From positions 2,604,001 through 2,668,000 of the forward strand of contig NZ_CP038436.1 of the NCBI RefSeq assembly GCF_004683965.1: a stretch of 64,000 nucleotides of DNA. The letters are read 5' to 3'. Shown here one piece after another: positions 43,936 through 52,717 of this stretch (positions are counted from its first letter, which is position 1; each line of letters opens with the position of its first letter). Made by a program: the position numbers and the translations under genes. The notes beneath the pieces were generated by a model that was not told the origin of the DNA, did not search any database, and worked only from the letters and a program-made list of their open reading frames with translations. Origin of the DNA: Nocardioides seonyuensis (GTDB taxonomy: Bacteria > Actinomycetota > Actinomycetes > Propionibacteriales > Nocardioidaceae).

Positions 43936-43984
43936 GCCCAGGACGGCCGCCAGGTCGACACGGAGTCGTCCGACCTTTCAGGTG

Positions 43985-45913
43985 TCAGCGTCGACCGCGC
44001 ACCCTGATCGCGGGCGAGATGACGCGCTGGTCGTCCAGCCGCACCACGAGGCGATAGCGGCTCTTGCCGAGCGGGACGCGTCGGGTGATCCGCATCCGTC
44101 CATCGTCGGAGAAGCTCCGGCTGCCGACTCGGCGCCAGCCGCGCGAAGTGCGTCGCTGCAGGACCCCTCGGGCGTCCTTGGCCCAGACATCCGCTCTGGC
44201 GCGGAAGCGGAACCTCACCCTCGAAAGTCGAGTCGCCACGAGTCGCACCGCTCGTGCCTCCGGGGGCTGGGTGACCGGTGGCGTGCTGCCGGTCGAGCCG
44301 GCTCCGGGTCCGGAAGCTGGTCCGGGGACTGGCCCGGGACTGGGCTCGGGCTCGGGCTCGGACGGAGCCGTGGTTCCACCGGGCAGCGTGACCGACCGCA
44401 GGGGGCTGAGATTGCCCGAGGTGTCCTCGGTGAACACCGTCAGCGTGTAGGGACCTGAGAGTGGCAGGTCGGTGACCGTGGCCTGCTGCTGACGGCCGTC
44501 GTACAGGAGTCGACCCATGCTGGCTGGGGACGTGCCGGGCGTGCCGACGACGACGGTGTCGACCCAGTCGGCGTCGGTCGGGTTGCGCCAGGACAGGCGG
44601 GCGGTCGTGGCGCCCGCTTCGACGGTGAGGTCGCTGACCGCGCTGGGTGCGACGGTGTCGGGGGTCGGGGCGTCGGGGTCCACGGCGCGCCAGGACACCT
44701 CGCCCCGCAGGGCAGCTGCGCTGAACTCGCAGTGCTGCTCGAAGGAGATGCGGAAGCTCGTGAGGTAGCCCTGGTCGTAGGTCGCCTCGTGGACCGTGAA
44801 CTCGCCGCCGAGCTCGTTGCACCCTCGCCCCGACCCGCTGACGTCGAGGCCGGCGTTGCCCGAGTTGAACGGGTAGCGGGTGGCCCCGGTGTAGGTCTGC
44901 CCGGGGAGGAGGATCTTGCCGCTGGGTGCCTCGAAGCTCGCCGTCCACCAGTCGCCCGCGTGGTCGACGGACATCCAGGCCCGGGTCTCCGTCCCGCCGC
45001 CGCCCATCAGCGCGCCCTGCTGTGGTGTGTAGTCATAGCTGCGGCCACCGCTGATCCAGTCACCTGCCTCGCCACTCATGTGCCACTCGGTGCGCCCGGG
45101 GATCCCGATGGTGGACAGCGACACCTCTCGGCGGCTTCCGCGGTCGTCCAGCACCTGCAGGAGGCCGAGCCGCACACCGGGACGGCTGGGCGTGACGCCG
45201 ACGTGGATGGTGCAGGAGGCCCCCGGGGCAAGGGACTGGGGACACGCGTCGTGGATGATCGAGAAGTCGTTGGCGCCGGCCTCGATCGTCGAGCGGACGG
45301 TCGTGGGGGTCGTCCCCGTGTTGGCGACACGCACGGGTGTGGGCCGGACAGGGACGCCCGGGTGCTCGCTGGGCCACGACATCACCCCGGCCTCGACCGT
45401 GAGCTGGTCCTGGTCGAAGGAGGAGCCGAGCCTGATCTCGCCGAAGAGCGCGGCATCGCCGCCCTCGCAGTGCTGCTCGTAGGCGATCCACACGCGGTCC
45501 GGGGCGAGGTCGAGGACGGTGAACCAGCCGCTCACCTCGTTGCACCCACGGCCGTCGCCGGAGACGGACAACCCGGGCTCGCCGAGCTCCTGGAACGGGT
45601 AGCGCACCGCCCCCGGGTAACGCCCGGGGGTGAGCGAGTACCCCGACGGGGCGGCGAACTCGAAGGAGTAGGGCCCGGCGGAGACGACGACCACGCCGGC
45701 ACCACCTGACACGGAGATGTTGTCCCGGTAGGACCTGGAGAGGCCGCCGCCGATGTAGTCACCGGACTCGCTGACCATGGTGACGAAGCCGGGCAGGAAG
45801 CCTTGCAGGCTCTGCTGCGTCTCGGCGTCGGCGTGTGTCGGAGGGGCCAGGGTCGTCGGTGCGAGCGTCGCTGCGAGCAGGGTCGCGAGCGCCACGAGGC
45901 GTCGTACGGACAT
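43985..45913 (-). CDS. Large secreted protein with duplicated domain, Hydin-like and FN3 modules
   Basis: A 642-aa exported protein with a signal peptide (about 1-28). An approximately 120-residue module occurs twice (about 47-165 and 278-405), each opening with GDYIGGG- or GDWISGG-type sequence and containing GRGCNE and EQHCEG/EQHCEF near its end. Between them lies an ASPM/Hydin-like immunoglobulin domain (about 180-265). Then come an FN3-like domain (about 430-515), a Pro/Glu/Gly-rich stalk, and a basic C-terminal domain ending RRVPLGKSRYRLVVRLDD. There is no anchor. The duplicated module is not one I recognise. It is convergent with the SpoIID gene. Confidence 0.8.
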   Translation of the reverse strand: MSVRRLVALATLLAATLAPTTLAPPTHADAETQQSLQGFLPGFVTMVSESGDYIGGGLSRSYRDNISVSGGAGVVVVSAGPYSFEFAAPSGYSLTPGRYPGAVRYPFQELGEPGLSVSGDGRGCNEVSGWFTVLDLAPDRVWIAYEQHCEGGDAALFGEIRLGSSFDQDQLTVEAGVMSWPSEHPGVPVRPTPVRVANTGTTPTTVRSTIEAGANDFSIIHDACPQSLAPGASCTIHVGVTPSRPGVRLGLLQVLDDRGSRREVSLSTIGIPGRTEWHMSGEAGDWISGGRSYDYTPQQGALMGGGGTETRAWMSVDHAGDWWTASFEAPSGKILLPGQTYTGATRYPFNSGNAGLDVSGSGRGCNELGGEFTVHEATYDQGYLTSFRISFEQHCEFSAAALRGEVSWRAVDPDAPTPDTVAPSAVSDLTVEAGATTARLSWRNPTDADWVDTVVVGTPGTSPASMGRLLYDGRQQQATVTDLPLSGPYTLTVFTEDTSGNLSPLRSVTLPGGTTAPSEPEPEPSPGPVPGPASGPGAGSTGSTPPVTQPPEARAVRLVATRLSRVRFRFRARADVWAKDARGVLQRRTSRGWRRVGSRSFSDDGRMRITRRVPLGKSRYRLVVRLDDQRVISPAIRVRGRR

Positions 45914-45992
45914 CGTTCCCCCGTCCTCCTCAGCTCCGGACCCGGTCGCGACAACCTAACGGTGAGCGCCCCCGACTGTCACCGGTCGGACC

Positions 45993-47702
45993 TCACCTGG
46001 CGCCGACGGCCCGCCCGGCAGCACGGCCCGAGAAGATGCAGCCCCCGAGGAAGGTGCCCTCGAGCGCGTTGTAGCCGTGCACGCCACCCCCGCCGAATCC
46101 AGCGACCTCGCCGACGGCGTAGAGGCCCTCGACGGGGACTCCGTCGGCGTCGAGGCACTGGGAGTCGAGGTTGGTCTCGAGGCCGCCCAGGGTCTTGCGG
46201 GAGAGGATGTTGAGGCGTACGGCGATGAGCGGGCCGTGCTCGGGGTCGAGGATCCGGTGCGGCTTGGCGACCCGGATCAGCTTGTCCGTGCGGGAGCGGC
46301 GGGCGTTGTTCACCACCATGAGCTGGACGTCCTTGGAGAAGGGGTTGTCGAGCTCACGGTCGCGCGCCACGACCTGCCGCTCGATCACCTCGAGGTCCAG
46401 CTCCGGCCCACGGGCCAAGGCGTTCATCCCCTTCACCAGGTCGTCGAGGTTGTCGGCGACGACGAAGTCCACGCCCTTCTCCTTGAACGCCTCCACCGGG
46501 CCCGGCGCCCCCTTGGCCAGGCGGGACTTCAGCAGGAACTTCACGTCCTTGCCCGTGATGTCGGGGTTCTGCTCGGAGCCGGAGAGGGCGAACTCCTTCT
46601 CGATGATCGACTGGGTGAGGACGAACCACGAGTAGTCGTGCCCCGTGGCCAGGATCTGCTTCATGGCGCCGATCGAGTCGGCACCCGGCACGCCCGACAT
46701 CCCCTCGAGGCGCTTGCCGTGGGCGTCGAACCACATCGACGAGGGGCCGGGGAGGATCCGGATGGCGTGGTCGGGCCACACGGGGTCCCAGTTGTGGATG
46801 CCTTCGACGTAGGCCCACATCCGGTCGCGGTTGACCATCGAGGCTCCGGCCGCCTCGGAGATGCCCTGCATCCGGCCGTCGACGTAGGCAGGGACGCCGG
46901 AGATCATGTGCTCGGGTGCGGCGCCCACACGCTCGGTGGGCCAGCTCCGCCGCATGAGCTCGTGGTTGTGGCCGATGCCGCCGCTGGCCACCACCACGGC
47001 GGCCGCACGGTGCTCGAAGTCTCCGACGGCCTCCCGGCTGGACCGGACACCCCGCGGGGAGTCGTCCTCGGCCAGCACCGTGCCCCGCACTCCGACGACC
47101 GCGCCGTCCTCGACCACCAGGTCGTCGACCTGGTGGCGGAACGCGAATCGTACGAGGCCGCGTTCCTCGGCAGCCTGCACGGGCTCGGCGAAGATCCGCA
47201 CGACCTCGGGGCCGGTGCCCCAGGTGAGGTGGAAGCGCGGCACCGAGTTGCCGTGGCCGGTCGCGCGCCCGTCGCCGCGCTCGGCCCAGCCGACGAAGGG
47301 CAACGACTTCAGGCCCAGGGCACGCAGGTAGTCGCGCTTCTCCTCGTGGGCGAACCGCACGTAGGCCTCGGCCCACTGCCGCGGCCAGTGGTCCTCGCCG
47401 CGTCCCGCACTCGACGTACCGTCCCCGAGGCGGTCGAACTGGGCGCTGCCCAGCCAGTCCTGGAGTGCGAGCTCGGGGGAGTCCTTGATGCCCATCCGGC
47501 GCTGCTCAGGGCTGTCGACGAACAGCAGCCCGCCGAGCGACCACCACGCCTGGCCGCCGAGGTTGTGGCGGTTCTCCTGGTCGAGCACCAGGACGCGCTT
47601 GCCGGCCAGGGCGAGCTCGTGGGTCGCGACGAGGCCGGCGAGACCGGCACCGACCACGATGGCGTCGGGCTGGAATTCGCTGTGAGTGGCCGGCGGGGTC
47701 AT
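45993..47702 (-). CDS. FAD-binding dehydrogenase (3-ketosteroid dehydrogenase/flavocytochrome-like)
   Basis: A 569-aa flavoprotein of the FAD_binding_2 superfamily. The N-terminal VGAGLAGLVATHELA (about 18-32) is followed by NRHNLGGQAWWSLGGLLFVD and the C-terminal GLYAVGEVAGFGGGGVHGYN and EGTFLGGCIFSG. This is the actinobacterial FAD-binding dehydrogenase type (570 aa), related to KstD and fumarate reductases, using an unknown hydrogen donor. Its ATG overlaps the stop of the tetR gene (ATGA), so it is probably controlled by that regulator. Confidence 0.88.
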   Translation of the reverse strand: MTPPATHSEFQPDAIVVGAGLAGLVATHELALAGKRVLVLDQENRHNLGGQAWWSLGGLLFVDSPEQRRMGIKDSPELALQDWLGSAQFDRLGDGTSSAGRGEDHWPRQWAEAYVRFAHEEKRDYLRALGLKSLPFVGWAERGDGRATGHGNSVPRFHLTWGTGPEVVRIFAEPVQAAEERGLVRFAFRHQVDDLVVEDGAVVGVRGTVLAEDDSPRGVRSSREAVGDFEHRAAAVVVASGGIGHNHELMRRSWPTERVGAAPEHMISGVPAYVDGRMQGISEAAGASMVNRDRMWAYVEGIHNWDPVWPDHAIRILPGPSSMWFDAHGKRLEGMSGVPGADSIGAMKQILATGHDYSWFVLTQSIIEKEFALSGSEQNPDITGKDVKFLLKSRLAKGAPGPVEAFKEKGVDFVVADNLDDLVKGMNALARGPELDLEVIERQVVARDRELDNPFSKDVQLMVVNNARRSRTDKLIRVAKPHRILDPEHGPLIAVRLNILSRKTLGGLETNLDSQCLDADGVPVEGLYAVGEVAGFGGGGVHGYNALEGTFLGGCIFSGRAAGRAVGAR

Positions 47703-48328
47703 CTGGTCTCCTGGGACTGGTGGTCGACGATCATCTGCGCGAGCAGGGCGAGTGCCCGCTCGACGGTGCGCCCGGGTGGGGCGGCGGGGTCGGGGTCGAG
47801 TGCCGAGAAGGCGAGGCCGTCCAGCACGTTGACGACGATGCTCAGCACGGCGGGGAGGTCCTCGGGCGGCAGCAGTCCGCCCCACAGCTCGGTGGCGGCC
47901 TCGAGCATCCGGTCCTGGAACGCCATCCGGGCCGGGCGCAGGGCTTCGCGCAGCTCCGCGTCGGAGCGCGCCGCCACCAGGAGCTCGCGCCACGTCTGGT
48001 GGGTGGGGGAGAGCACCACGGTGCGCAGGTGCGCCAGCGCGTGCGTCACGCCCTCGACCGTGGCGACGTCGTCGCCGACCGCCTCCCGGAAGGCGTTCAC
48101 GCTGGTCTCGGCGACGTGGTCGGCAGTCGCCACGAGCAGCGCCTGCCGGGTGGGGAAGTGGCGGAAGAGCGCTCCCTGGCTGACACCTGCCTCGGCGCAG
48201 ACCGCGGCGGTCGAGGTGGCGGCGTACCCCTTCGTGGCCAGGCAGGCGACGGTGGCGTCGAGCAGTCGCGCGATCGTCGCGTCGCGGCGCTGGGCCTGGG
48301 TACGGCGCGGGGCTGGCGAGGTCGGCAC
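47699..48328 (-). CDS. TetR-family regulator of the FAD dehydrogenase
   Basis: A 209-aa repressor. Its HTH reads ATKGYAATSTAAVCAEAGVSQGALFRHF, as in TetR N-terminal domains, followed by an all-helical ligand-binding domain. GTG 48328 has GAGGA 7 nt upstream. A perfect 14-bp palindrome at 48349-48362 is a likely autoregulatory operator. It is coupled to the downstream FAD dehydrogenase gene by a 4-bp overlap. Confidence 0.92.
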   Translation of the reverse strand: MPTSPAPRRTQAQRRDATIARLLDATVACLATKGYAATSTAAVCAEAGVSQGALFRHFPTRQALLVATADHVAETSVNAFREAVGDDVATVEGVTHALAHLRTVVLSPTHQTWRELLVAARSDAELREALRPARMAFQDRMLEAATELWGGLLPPEDLPAVLSIVVNVLDGLAFSALDPDPAAPPGRTVERALALLAQMIVDHQSQETR

Positions 48329-48348
48329 CGGAGCATCCTCGCATAAAA

Positions 48349-48362
48349 AGCGAGCGCTCGCT
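48349..48362. promoter_or_regulatory. Palindromic operator upstream of tetR
   Basis: Perfect palindrome agcgagcgctcgct, 20 bp upstream of the tetR GTG and next to an AT-rich tataaaaag-like stretch (48341-48349) that could be the -10 region. Confidence 0.6.
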
Positions 48363-48416
48363 ATCTAACTTCGGTCGGAGTCACCGGCTACCCGGGGATT
48401 GCGCGGGTTCTCGACC

Positions 48417-48442
48417 GGGCGGTGTCAATCGGTGGAAGCAAC
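48417..48442 (+). repeat. IS30 element left terminal inverted repeat
   Basis: 26 bp starting gggcggtgtcaatcggt. It pairs with 49702-49727 at 22 of 26 positions and ends 3 bp before the transposase stop codon. Confidence 0.7.
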
Positions 48443-48444
48443 GG

Positions 48445-49677
48445 TCATGCTGCTGCCGGGTCGGCGAGCAGCGCGGCCAGCGCTTGGGCTGGTGTCCGTA
48501 GGTCGAGGGTAGGGCGCGGGCGCTTGTTGAGGGTGGCGGCGATGCGGGCCAGGTCCTCGGCGGTATGGGTCGAGAGGTCGGTGCCCTTCTCGAGCCAGAA
48601 CCGCAGAAGCCGGTTGGTGTTCTCGTTCGACCCGCGCTGCCAGGGCGAGTGGGGGTCGCAGAAGTAGACCGGCATCTCGAGCGCGGCCTCGACGTCGCGG
48701 TAGTTGGCCAGCTCGCTGCCCCGGTCCCAGGTCAGCGATCGGCGCAGGTGCTCGGGCAGCCTGCTCATCTCGCGGATCATCGCCTCGGCCACGGACTCGG
48801 CGTCGTGGCGTCCGGGCAGGTGCAGCAGGATCACGAACCGGGTCGAGCGCTCCACCAGGGTCCCCACCGCAGACCGGTTCCCGACGCCGAGGATCAGGTC
48901 GCCCTCCCAGTGGCCAGGCACCGCCCGGTCGGCTACCTCGGCGGGACGCTGGCTGATGGTGAACGCCTCGCGATACAGGCTCCTCCCGCGCCCGTCCACC
49001 GACCCGTGGGGCTTGCGGGACCGACGCTTGGTCGACAGCTGGGCGGCCAGGTCCTGGCGCAGGCTGCCGCGGGTCTGGACGTACAACGCGCGGTAGATCG
49101 TCTCGTGCGACACACGAGCCATCTTCGCCGCTGCCGTGTCGTGTGGGTGCTGCTTGCGCAGCACGGCCGCGATCAGGCCCGGTGACCAGCCGTCATCCAT
49201 CCAGGTCTCGATCGACCCGCACAGCCTCGGATCGTGCAGCTTGAACGCCTTGGGTCGGCGCCGGCGTTCGTGGGCCGCGCGGTGTGCCACCGGCCCGTGA
49301 TAGCTCCCGTCCGGACCACTGTTGCGCGCGACCTCCCGGCTGATCACCGACACGTCACGTCCCAGCAACCTACCGATCTCGCGCAGCGAAACCCCTTGAT
49401 GAACCAGCGCGGCGATCACCGCCCGGTCCTCACTCGTCAACGGCCGCCGTCGACGTACCTCCCGGTCATCACCAGGCCGCCGCAACGGCGCGGACCCGGG
49501 AAGTCCGCCCCGGGCACCCACTGCCATCTGAAGTCCCATGACGCCACGCTCACGCCACCACTTCGTCGCGGTCTCGATCGACACGCCCGACCAAGCCGCT
49601 GCATGGGCGATCGGAGCACCCGCACAGAGAAGCTCGAAGAACTCCTCCTGAGTCTCAAACGAGATCCACTTCGGCAT
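48445..49677 (-). CDS. IS30-family transposase
   Basis: A 410-aa DDE transposase. An N-terminal HTH region (about 20-55) is followed by a second HTH with LTSEDRAVIAALVHQGVSLREIGRLLGR, a VSHETIYRALY segment, and the DDE catalytic core: HWEGDLILG (first Asp), LTWDRGSE (second Asp) and SPWQRGSNENTNRLLR (Glu). All three acidic residues and the IS30 spacing are present with no frameshift, so the element may be active. Length fits family members (about 380-420 aa). Confidence 0.95.
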   Translation of the reverse strand: MPKWISFETQEEFFELLCAGAPIAHAAAWSGVSIETATKWWRERGVMGLQMAVGARGGLPGSAPLRRPGDDREVRRRRPLTSEDRAVIAALVHQGVSLREIGRLLGRDVSVISREVARNSGPDGSYHGPVAHRAAHERRRRPKAFKLHDPRLCGSIETWMDDGWSPGLIAAVLRKQHPHDTAAAKMARVSHETIYRALYVQTRGSLRQDLAAQLSTKRRSRKPHGSVDGRGRSLYREAFTISQRPAEVADRAVPGHWEGDLILGVGNRSAVGTLVERSTRFVILLHLPGRHDAESVAEAMIREMSRLPEHLRRSLTWDRGSELANYRDVEAALEMPVYFCDPHSPWQRGSNENTNRLLRFWLEKGTDLSTHTAEDLARIAATLNKRPRPTLDLRTPAQALAALLADPAAA

Positions 49678-49701
49678 CGCAACACTCCTGGAGAGTCAGG
49701 T

Positions 49702-49727
49702 GTTGCTTAGACCGATGGACTCCGCCC
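49702..49727 (-). repeat. IS30 element right terminal inverted repeat
   Basis: 26 bp on the transposase-upstream side, 24 bp before the transposase ATG on the minus strand. Inverted match of the left end at 48417-48442. Confidence 0.7.
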
Positions 49728-49747
49728 CGTTGCAACGGGCACGAAGC

Positions 49748-49779
49748 GTGGGAGTCACCGGGTAACCGGTGACTCCCAC
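49748..49779. terminator. Perfect 14-bp hairpin after the acyl-CoA carboxylase gene
   Basis: Arms gtgggagtcaccgg and ccggtgactcccac around the loop gtaa, 7 bp downstream of the carboxylase stop on the minus strand. It is a likely terminator without a T-run. A related fragment, ggagtcaccggcta, lies on the other side of the IS (48378-48391). Confidence 0.7.
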
Positions 49780-49786
49780 CGCGCGG

Positions 49787-51568
49787 TCAGTCCTTGAGCT
49801 CGCAGATCACGGCGCCGTTGGAGACGGTGGCGCCGACCTCGGCCTGGAGGCCGGTGACGGTGCCGGCCTTGTGGGCCTTGAGGGGCTGCTCCATCTTCAT
49901 CGCCTCCATGACGACGATGGTGTCGCCCTCGGCGACCTCTTGGCCCTCCTCGACGACGACCTTGACGATCGTGCCCTGCATGGGGGAGGTGACGGAGTCA
50001 CCGGACGCCGCGGCGCCGGCCTTCTTGGCCGCGCGCTTCGGCTTCTTGGCGCTGCCCGCGGTGCCGCCCCCGGCCGAGAGGCCGCCGAGCCCGGCGGGGA
50101 GCACGACCTCGATCCGGCGTCCGCCGACCTCGACCGTGACTGCCTGGCGCTCACCCTGCTCGGCAGCCTCGCCGAGCTCGCCGGAGTAGGGCTCGATCTG
50201 GTTGTCGAACTCGGTCTCGATCCACTGGGTGTAGACGTCGAAGGAGCCCTCGCCGGTCGGGTTGGACGCCCCGACGTAGGCGGGGTCGGAGACGACCGCG
50301 CGGTGGAACGGGATGACCGTCGGCATGCCGTCGACGAGGAACTCGTCGAGGGCGCGGCGCGAGCGCTCGAGCGCCTGGGTGCGGTCGCGGCCGGACACGA
50401 TCAGCTTGGCGATCAGGGAGTCGAACGAGCCGGGGATGGTCTCGCCCTGGTCGTAGCCGCCGTCCAGTCGGACGCCGGGCCCGGCCGGCGGGTGCCAGCG
50501 GGTCAGCGTGCCGGGAGCGGGCATGAAGTTGCGCCCGCCGTCCTCGGCGTTGATGCGGAACTCGATGGAGTGGCCGCGGACCTCGGGGTCGTCGTAGCCG
50601 AGCTCCTCGCCGGCGGCGATCCGGAACATCTCGCGGACCAGGTCGATGCCGGTGACCTCCTCGGAGACGCAGTGCTCGACCTGGAGTCGGGTGTTGACCT
50701 CGAGGAAGGAGATGGTGCCGTCCTGGGCGACCAGGAACTCGCAGGTGCCGGCGCCGTAGTAGCCCGCCTCGCGCAGGATGCGCTTGGACGACTCGTAGAG
50801 CTCGGTGACCTGCGCGTCGGTGAGGAACGGCGCCGGGGCCTCCTCGACGAGCTTCTGGTTGCGGCGCTGCAGCGAGCAGTCGCGGGTGGAGATGACCACG
50901 ACGTTGCCGTGCTGGTCGGCGAGGCACTGGGTCTCGACGTGGCGCGGCTTGTCGAGGAACTTCTCGACCAGGCACTCGCCGCGGCCGAAGGCGGTGACCG
51001 CCTCGCGGACGGCCGACTCGTAGGCGTCGGGGATCTCCTCGAGCGTCCGGGCCACCTTGAGCCCGCGCCCGCCACCGCCGAAGACAGCCTTGATCGCGAC
51101 CGGCAGGCCGTTGGACTTGGCGAACTCGACGACCTCGTCGGCGTCCTTGACGGGGTCCTTGGTGCCGGGAGCGAGCGGGGCGTTGGCCTTGTCGGCGATG
51201 TGCTTGGCCCTGGCCTTGTCGCCGAGGGCCTCGATGGCCGCCGGCGGCGGGCCGATCCAGATCAGCCCGGCGTCGATCACGGCCTGGGCGAAGTCGGCGT
51301 TCTCGGCGAGGAAGCCGTAGCCGGGGTGCACCGAGTCGGCGCCCGAGTCGGCGGCGACCTTGAGGATCTTGGCGATGTCGAGGTAGGACTCCGCCGGGGT
51401 GGCACCCCCGAGCGAGTGGGCCTCGTCGGCGAGCCGGACGAACTGGGCGTCGCGGTCGGGGTCGGCGTAGACCGCGACGCTCCCGATGCCGGCGTCCTTG
51501 CACGCTCGGATGACTCGAACCGCGATCTCACCGCGGTTGGCGATCAGGACCTTCTGCAACCCGGGCAC
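49787..51568 (-). CDS. Acyl-CoA carboxylase alpha subunit (biotin carboxylase plus BCCP)
   Basis: Biotin-dependent carboxylase alpha chain of the actinobacterial AccA3 type, which carboxylates its own biotin for acetyl-, propionyl- or longer acyl-CoA carboxylases. The 593-aa product has a biotin carboxylase domain (about 1-450; [13 protein letters not shown]-grasp loop [18 protein letters not shown]) and, after a Lys/Ala-rich linker, a C-terminal BCCP domain with EAMKMEQP, whose Lys carries biotin. GTG 51568 is chosen because AGGAG lies 6 nt upstream. The beta subunit is not in the window. With MutAB it would support the propionyl-CoA to succinyl-CoA route. Confidence 0.93.
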   Translation of the reverse strand: MPGLQKVLIANRGEIAVRVIRACKDAGIGSVAVYADPDRDAQFVRLADEAHSLGGATPAESYLDIAKILKVAADSGADSVHPGYGFLAENADFAQAVIDAGLIWIGPPPAAIEALGDKARAKHIADKANAPLAPGTKDPVKDADEVVEFAKSNGLPVAIKAVFGGGGRGLKVARTLEEIPDAYESAVREAVTAFGRGECLVEKFLDKPRHVETQCLADQHGNVVVISTRDCSLQRRNQKLVEEAPAPFLTDAQVTELYESSKRILREAGYYGAGTCEFLVAQDGTISFLEVNTRLQVEHCVSEEVTGIDLVREMFRIAAGEELGYDDPEVRGHSIEFRINAEDGGRNFMPAPGTLTRWHPPAGPGVRLDGGYDQGETIPGSFDSLIAKLIVSGRDRTQALERSRRALDEFLVDGMPTVIPFHRAVVSDPAYVGASNPTGEGSFDVYTQWIETEFDNQIEPYSGELGEAAEQGERQAVTVEVGGRRIEVVLPAGLGGLSAGGGTAGSAKKPKRAAKKAGAAASGDSVTSPMQGTIVKVVVEEGQEVAEGDTIVVMEAMKMEQPLKAHKAGTVTGLQAEVGATVSNGAVICELKD

Positions 51569-51643
51569 GCAACACTCCTGCTTCACGAGGCGACTTTCGG
51601 GTCGCAGACTATCTCCCCCCGCGCCACCGCCCCGGCGGCGCCC

Positions 51644-52717
51644 TCAGTCTCGGACAGGTGCGGGATAGGCGTGCACGGCACCGCGGACGCCGACGCGCAC
51701 GACGTCGCCCACCGTGGGCGCGGTCGGCCCGGGCACGCGGGCCACCAGGGCGGTGTGCTGGCCGACCAGCGAGAGGCGCACCGCCGCGTCGTGACCGTAG
51801 AAGCTCACCTCGGCCACCTCGGCCTCGACGCCGTCGTCGACGAGCACGACCTGGTCGGGTCGCAGCACCAGCACGAGGTCGTCGGCCGAGGGAGCCGCGG
51901 TGAGGCGGACCGTGCCGAGGGCGCACGTCGCCGACAACCCGCTGGACACAGCCCGACCGGGTACGGCGCTGGCGCCGCCGACGAAGCGGGCGAGCTCGGG
52001 GTCCTGGGGCGCCATGTAGACGTCTGCGGGCGACCCGGCCTGGATGAGGCGGCCCTCGCGCAGGACCGCCACCTGGTCGGAGAGCGAGAGGGCCTCGGAC
52101 TGGTCGTGGGTGACCAGGAGCCCGGTCGCGCCCGCGACGCGCAGCGCGCGGGCGACCGCCCGGCCCGTCGACTCACGCAGGGCGGCGTCGAGAGAGGAGA
52201 ACGGCTCGTCCAGGAGCACGATGCTGGGGGAGGGTGCCAGGGCTCTGGCCAGGGCGACGCGCTGCTGCTGCCCCCCGGAGAGCTCGTGCGGTGCGCGGGT
52301 CGCGAACTCTCGCGGGAGCTCGACGAGGTCCAGCATCTCCAGCACGCGCTCGGAGACGTCGGCACCCGGACGCCGACTCGCCTTCGCGAGGCCGAAGCCG
52401 ATGTTGCCGGCCACGTCGAGGTGGGGGAACAGCGCGCCCTCCTGCGGCACGTAGCCCACGCGCCGCGCCTGGGGCGGGACCGGCCTGCCCTGGCCCGCGA
52501 CCACGCGGTCGTCGAACGCGATGGTGCCGGAGTCGGGCACGAGGAACCCCGCGATGAGGCGGAGCAGGGTCGTCTTGCCGCAGCCCGAGGGGCCGAGGAC
52601 CGCAGTGAGCGAGCCGTTCGGGACGTGGAGGGTGACGTCGTCGACGGCGCGGGTCGCCGTGCCGGAACGGGTCTGCGGGAATGTCTTGCTCACTCCCTTC
52701 ACGTCGACTGAGCTCAT
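51644..52717 (-). CDS. Iron(III)-type ABC importer ATP-binding protein
   Basis: A 357-aa ATPase of the FbpC/PotA class. Walker [10 protein letters not shown] (about 41-49), Q-loop [12 protein letters not shown], signature LSGGQQQR, Walker [13 protein letters not shown] and H-loop THDQSEA are intact. A C-terminal regulatory TOBE-like domain (about 250-357) follows. The first two residues overlap the permease stop (ATGA). It closes the operon binding protein-permease-ATPase that reads from the iron-box promoter at 55.3 kb. Confidence 0.93.
   Translation of the reverse strand: MSSVDVKGVSKTFPQTRSGTATRAVDDVTLHVPNGSLTAVLGPSGCGKTTLLRLIAGFLVPDSGTIAFDDRVVAGQGRPVPPQARRVGYVPQEGALFPHLDVAGNIGFGLAKASRRPGADVSERVLEMLDLVELPREFATRAPHELSGGQQQRVALARALAPSPSIVLLDEPFSSLDAALRESTGRAVARALRVAGATGLLVTHDQSEALSLSDQVAVLREGRLIQAGSPADVYMAPQDPELARFVGGASAVPGRAVSSGLSATCALGTVRLTAAPSADDLVLVLRPDQVVLVDDGVEAEVAEVSFYGHDAAVRLSLVGQHTALVARVPGPTAPTVGDVVRVGVRGAVHAYPAPVRD

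Larger units (their letters stand above)
48417..49727 (-). mobile_element. IS30-family insertion sequence, apparently complete
   Basis: A 1311-bp element holding one transposase gene. Terminal inverted repeats were found by eye: left 48417-48442 and right 49702-49727, 26 bp with 22 matches (outer end gggcgg, inner end aagcaac). No matching 2-4 bp target duplication was seen directly outside. The element lies between the tetR gene and the accC-type gene and interrupts no recognisable gene. It is next to the hairpin at 49748-49779; some IS30 relatives prefer palindromic targets. Confidence 0.8.

Noticed and set aside
43936..43984. Weak dyad aggtcg...cgacct between the SpoIID gene and the secreted protein gene
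   Set aside because: The stem is only about 6 bp with a long loop and can easily occur by chance at this GC content.
47703..48344. TetR and FAD dehydrogenase regions appearing as one fused 783-aa open frame
   Set aside because: The N-terminal part of that frame is an out-of-frame reading of tetR. The two true genes overlap by 4 bp in different frames.
48411..49732. Target-site duplication of the IS30 element
   Set aside because: Bases directly outside the two inverted repeats (acc on the left, cgt on the right) do not match, so no duplication is claimed.
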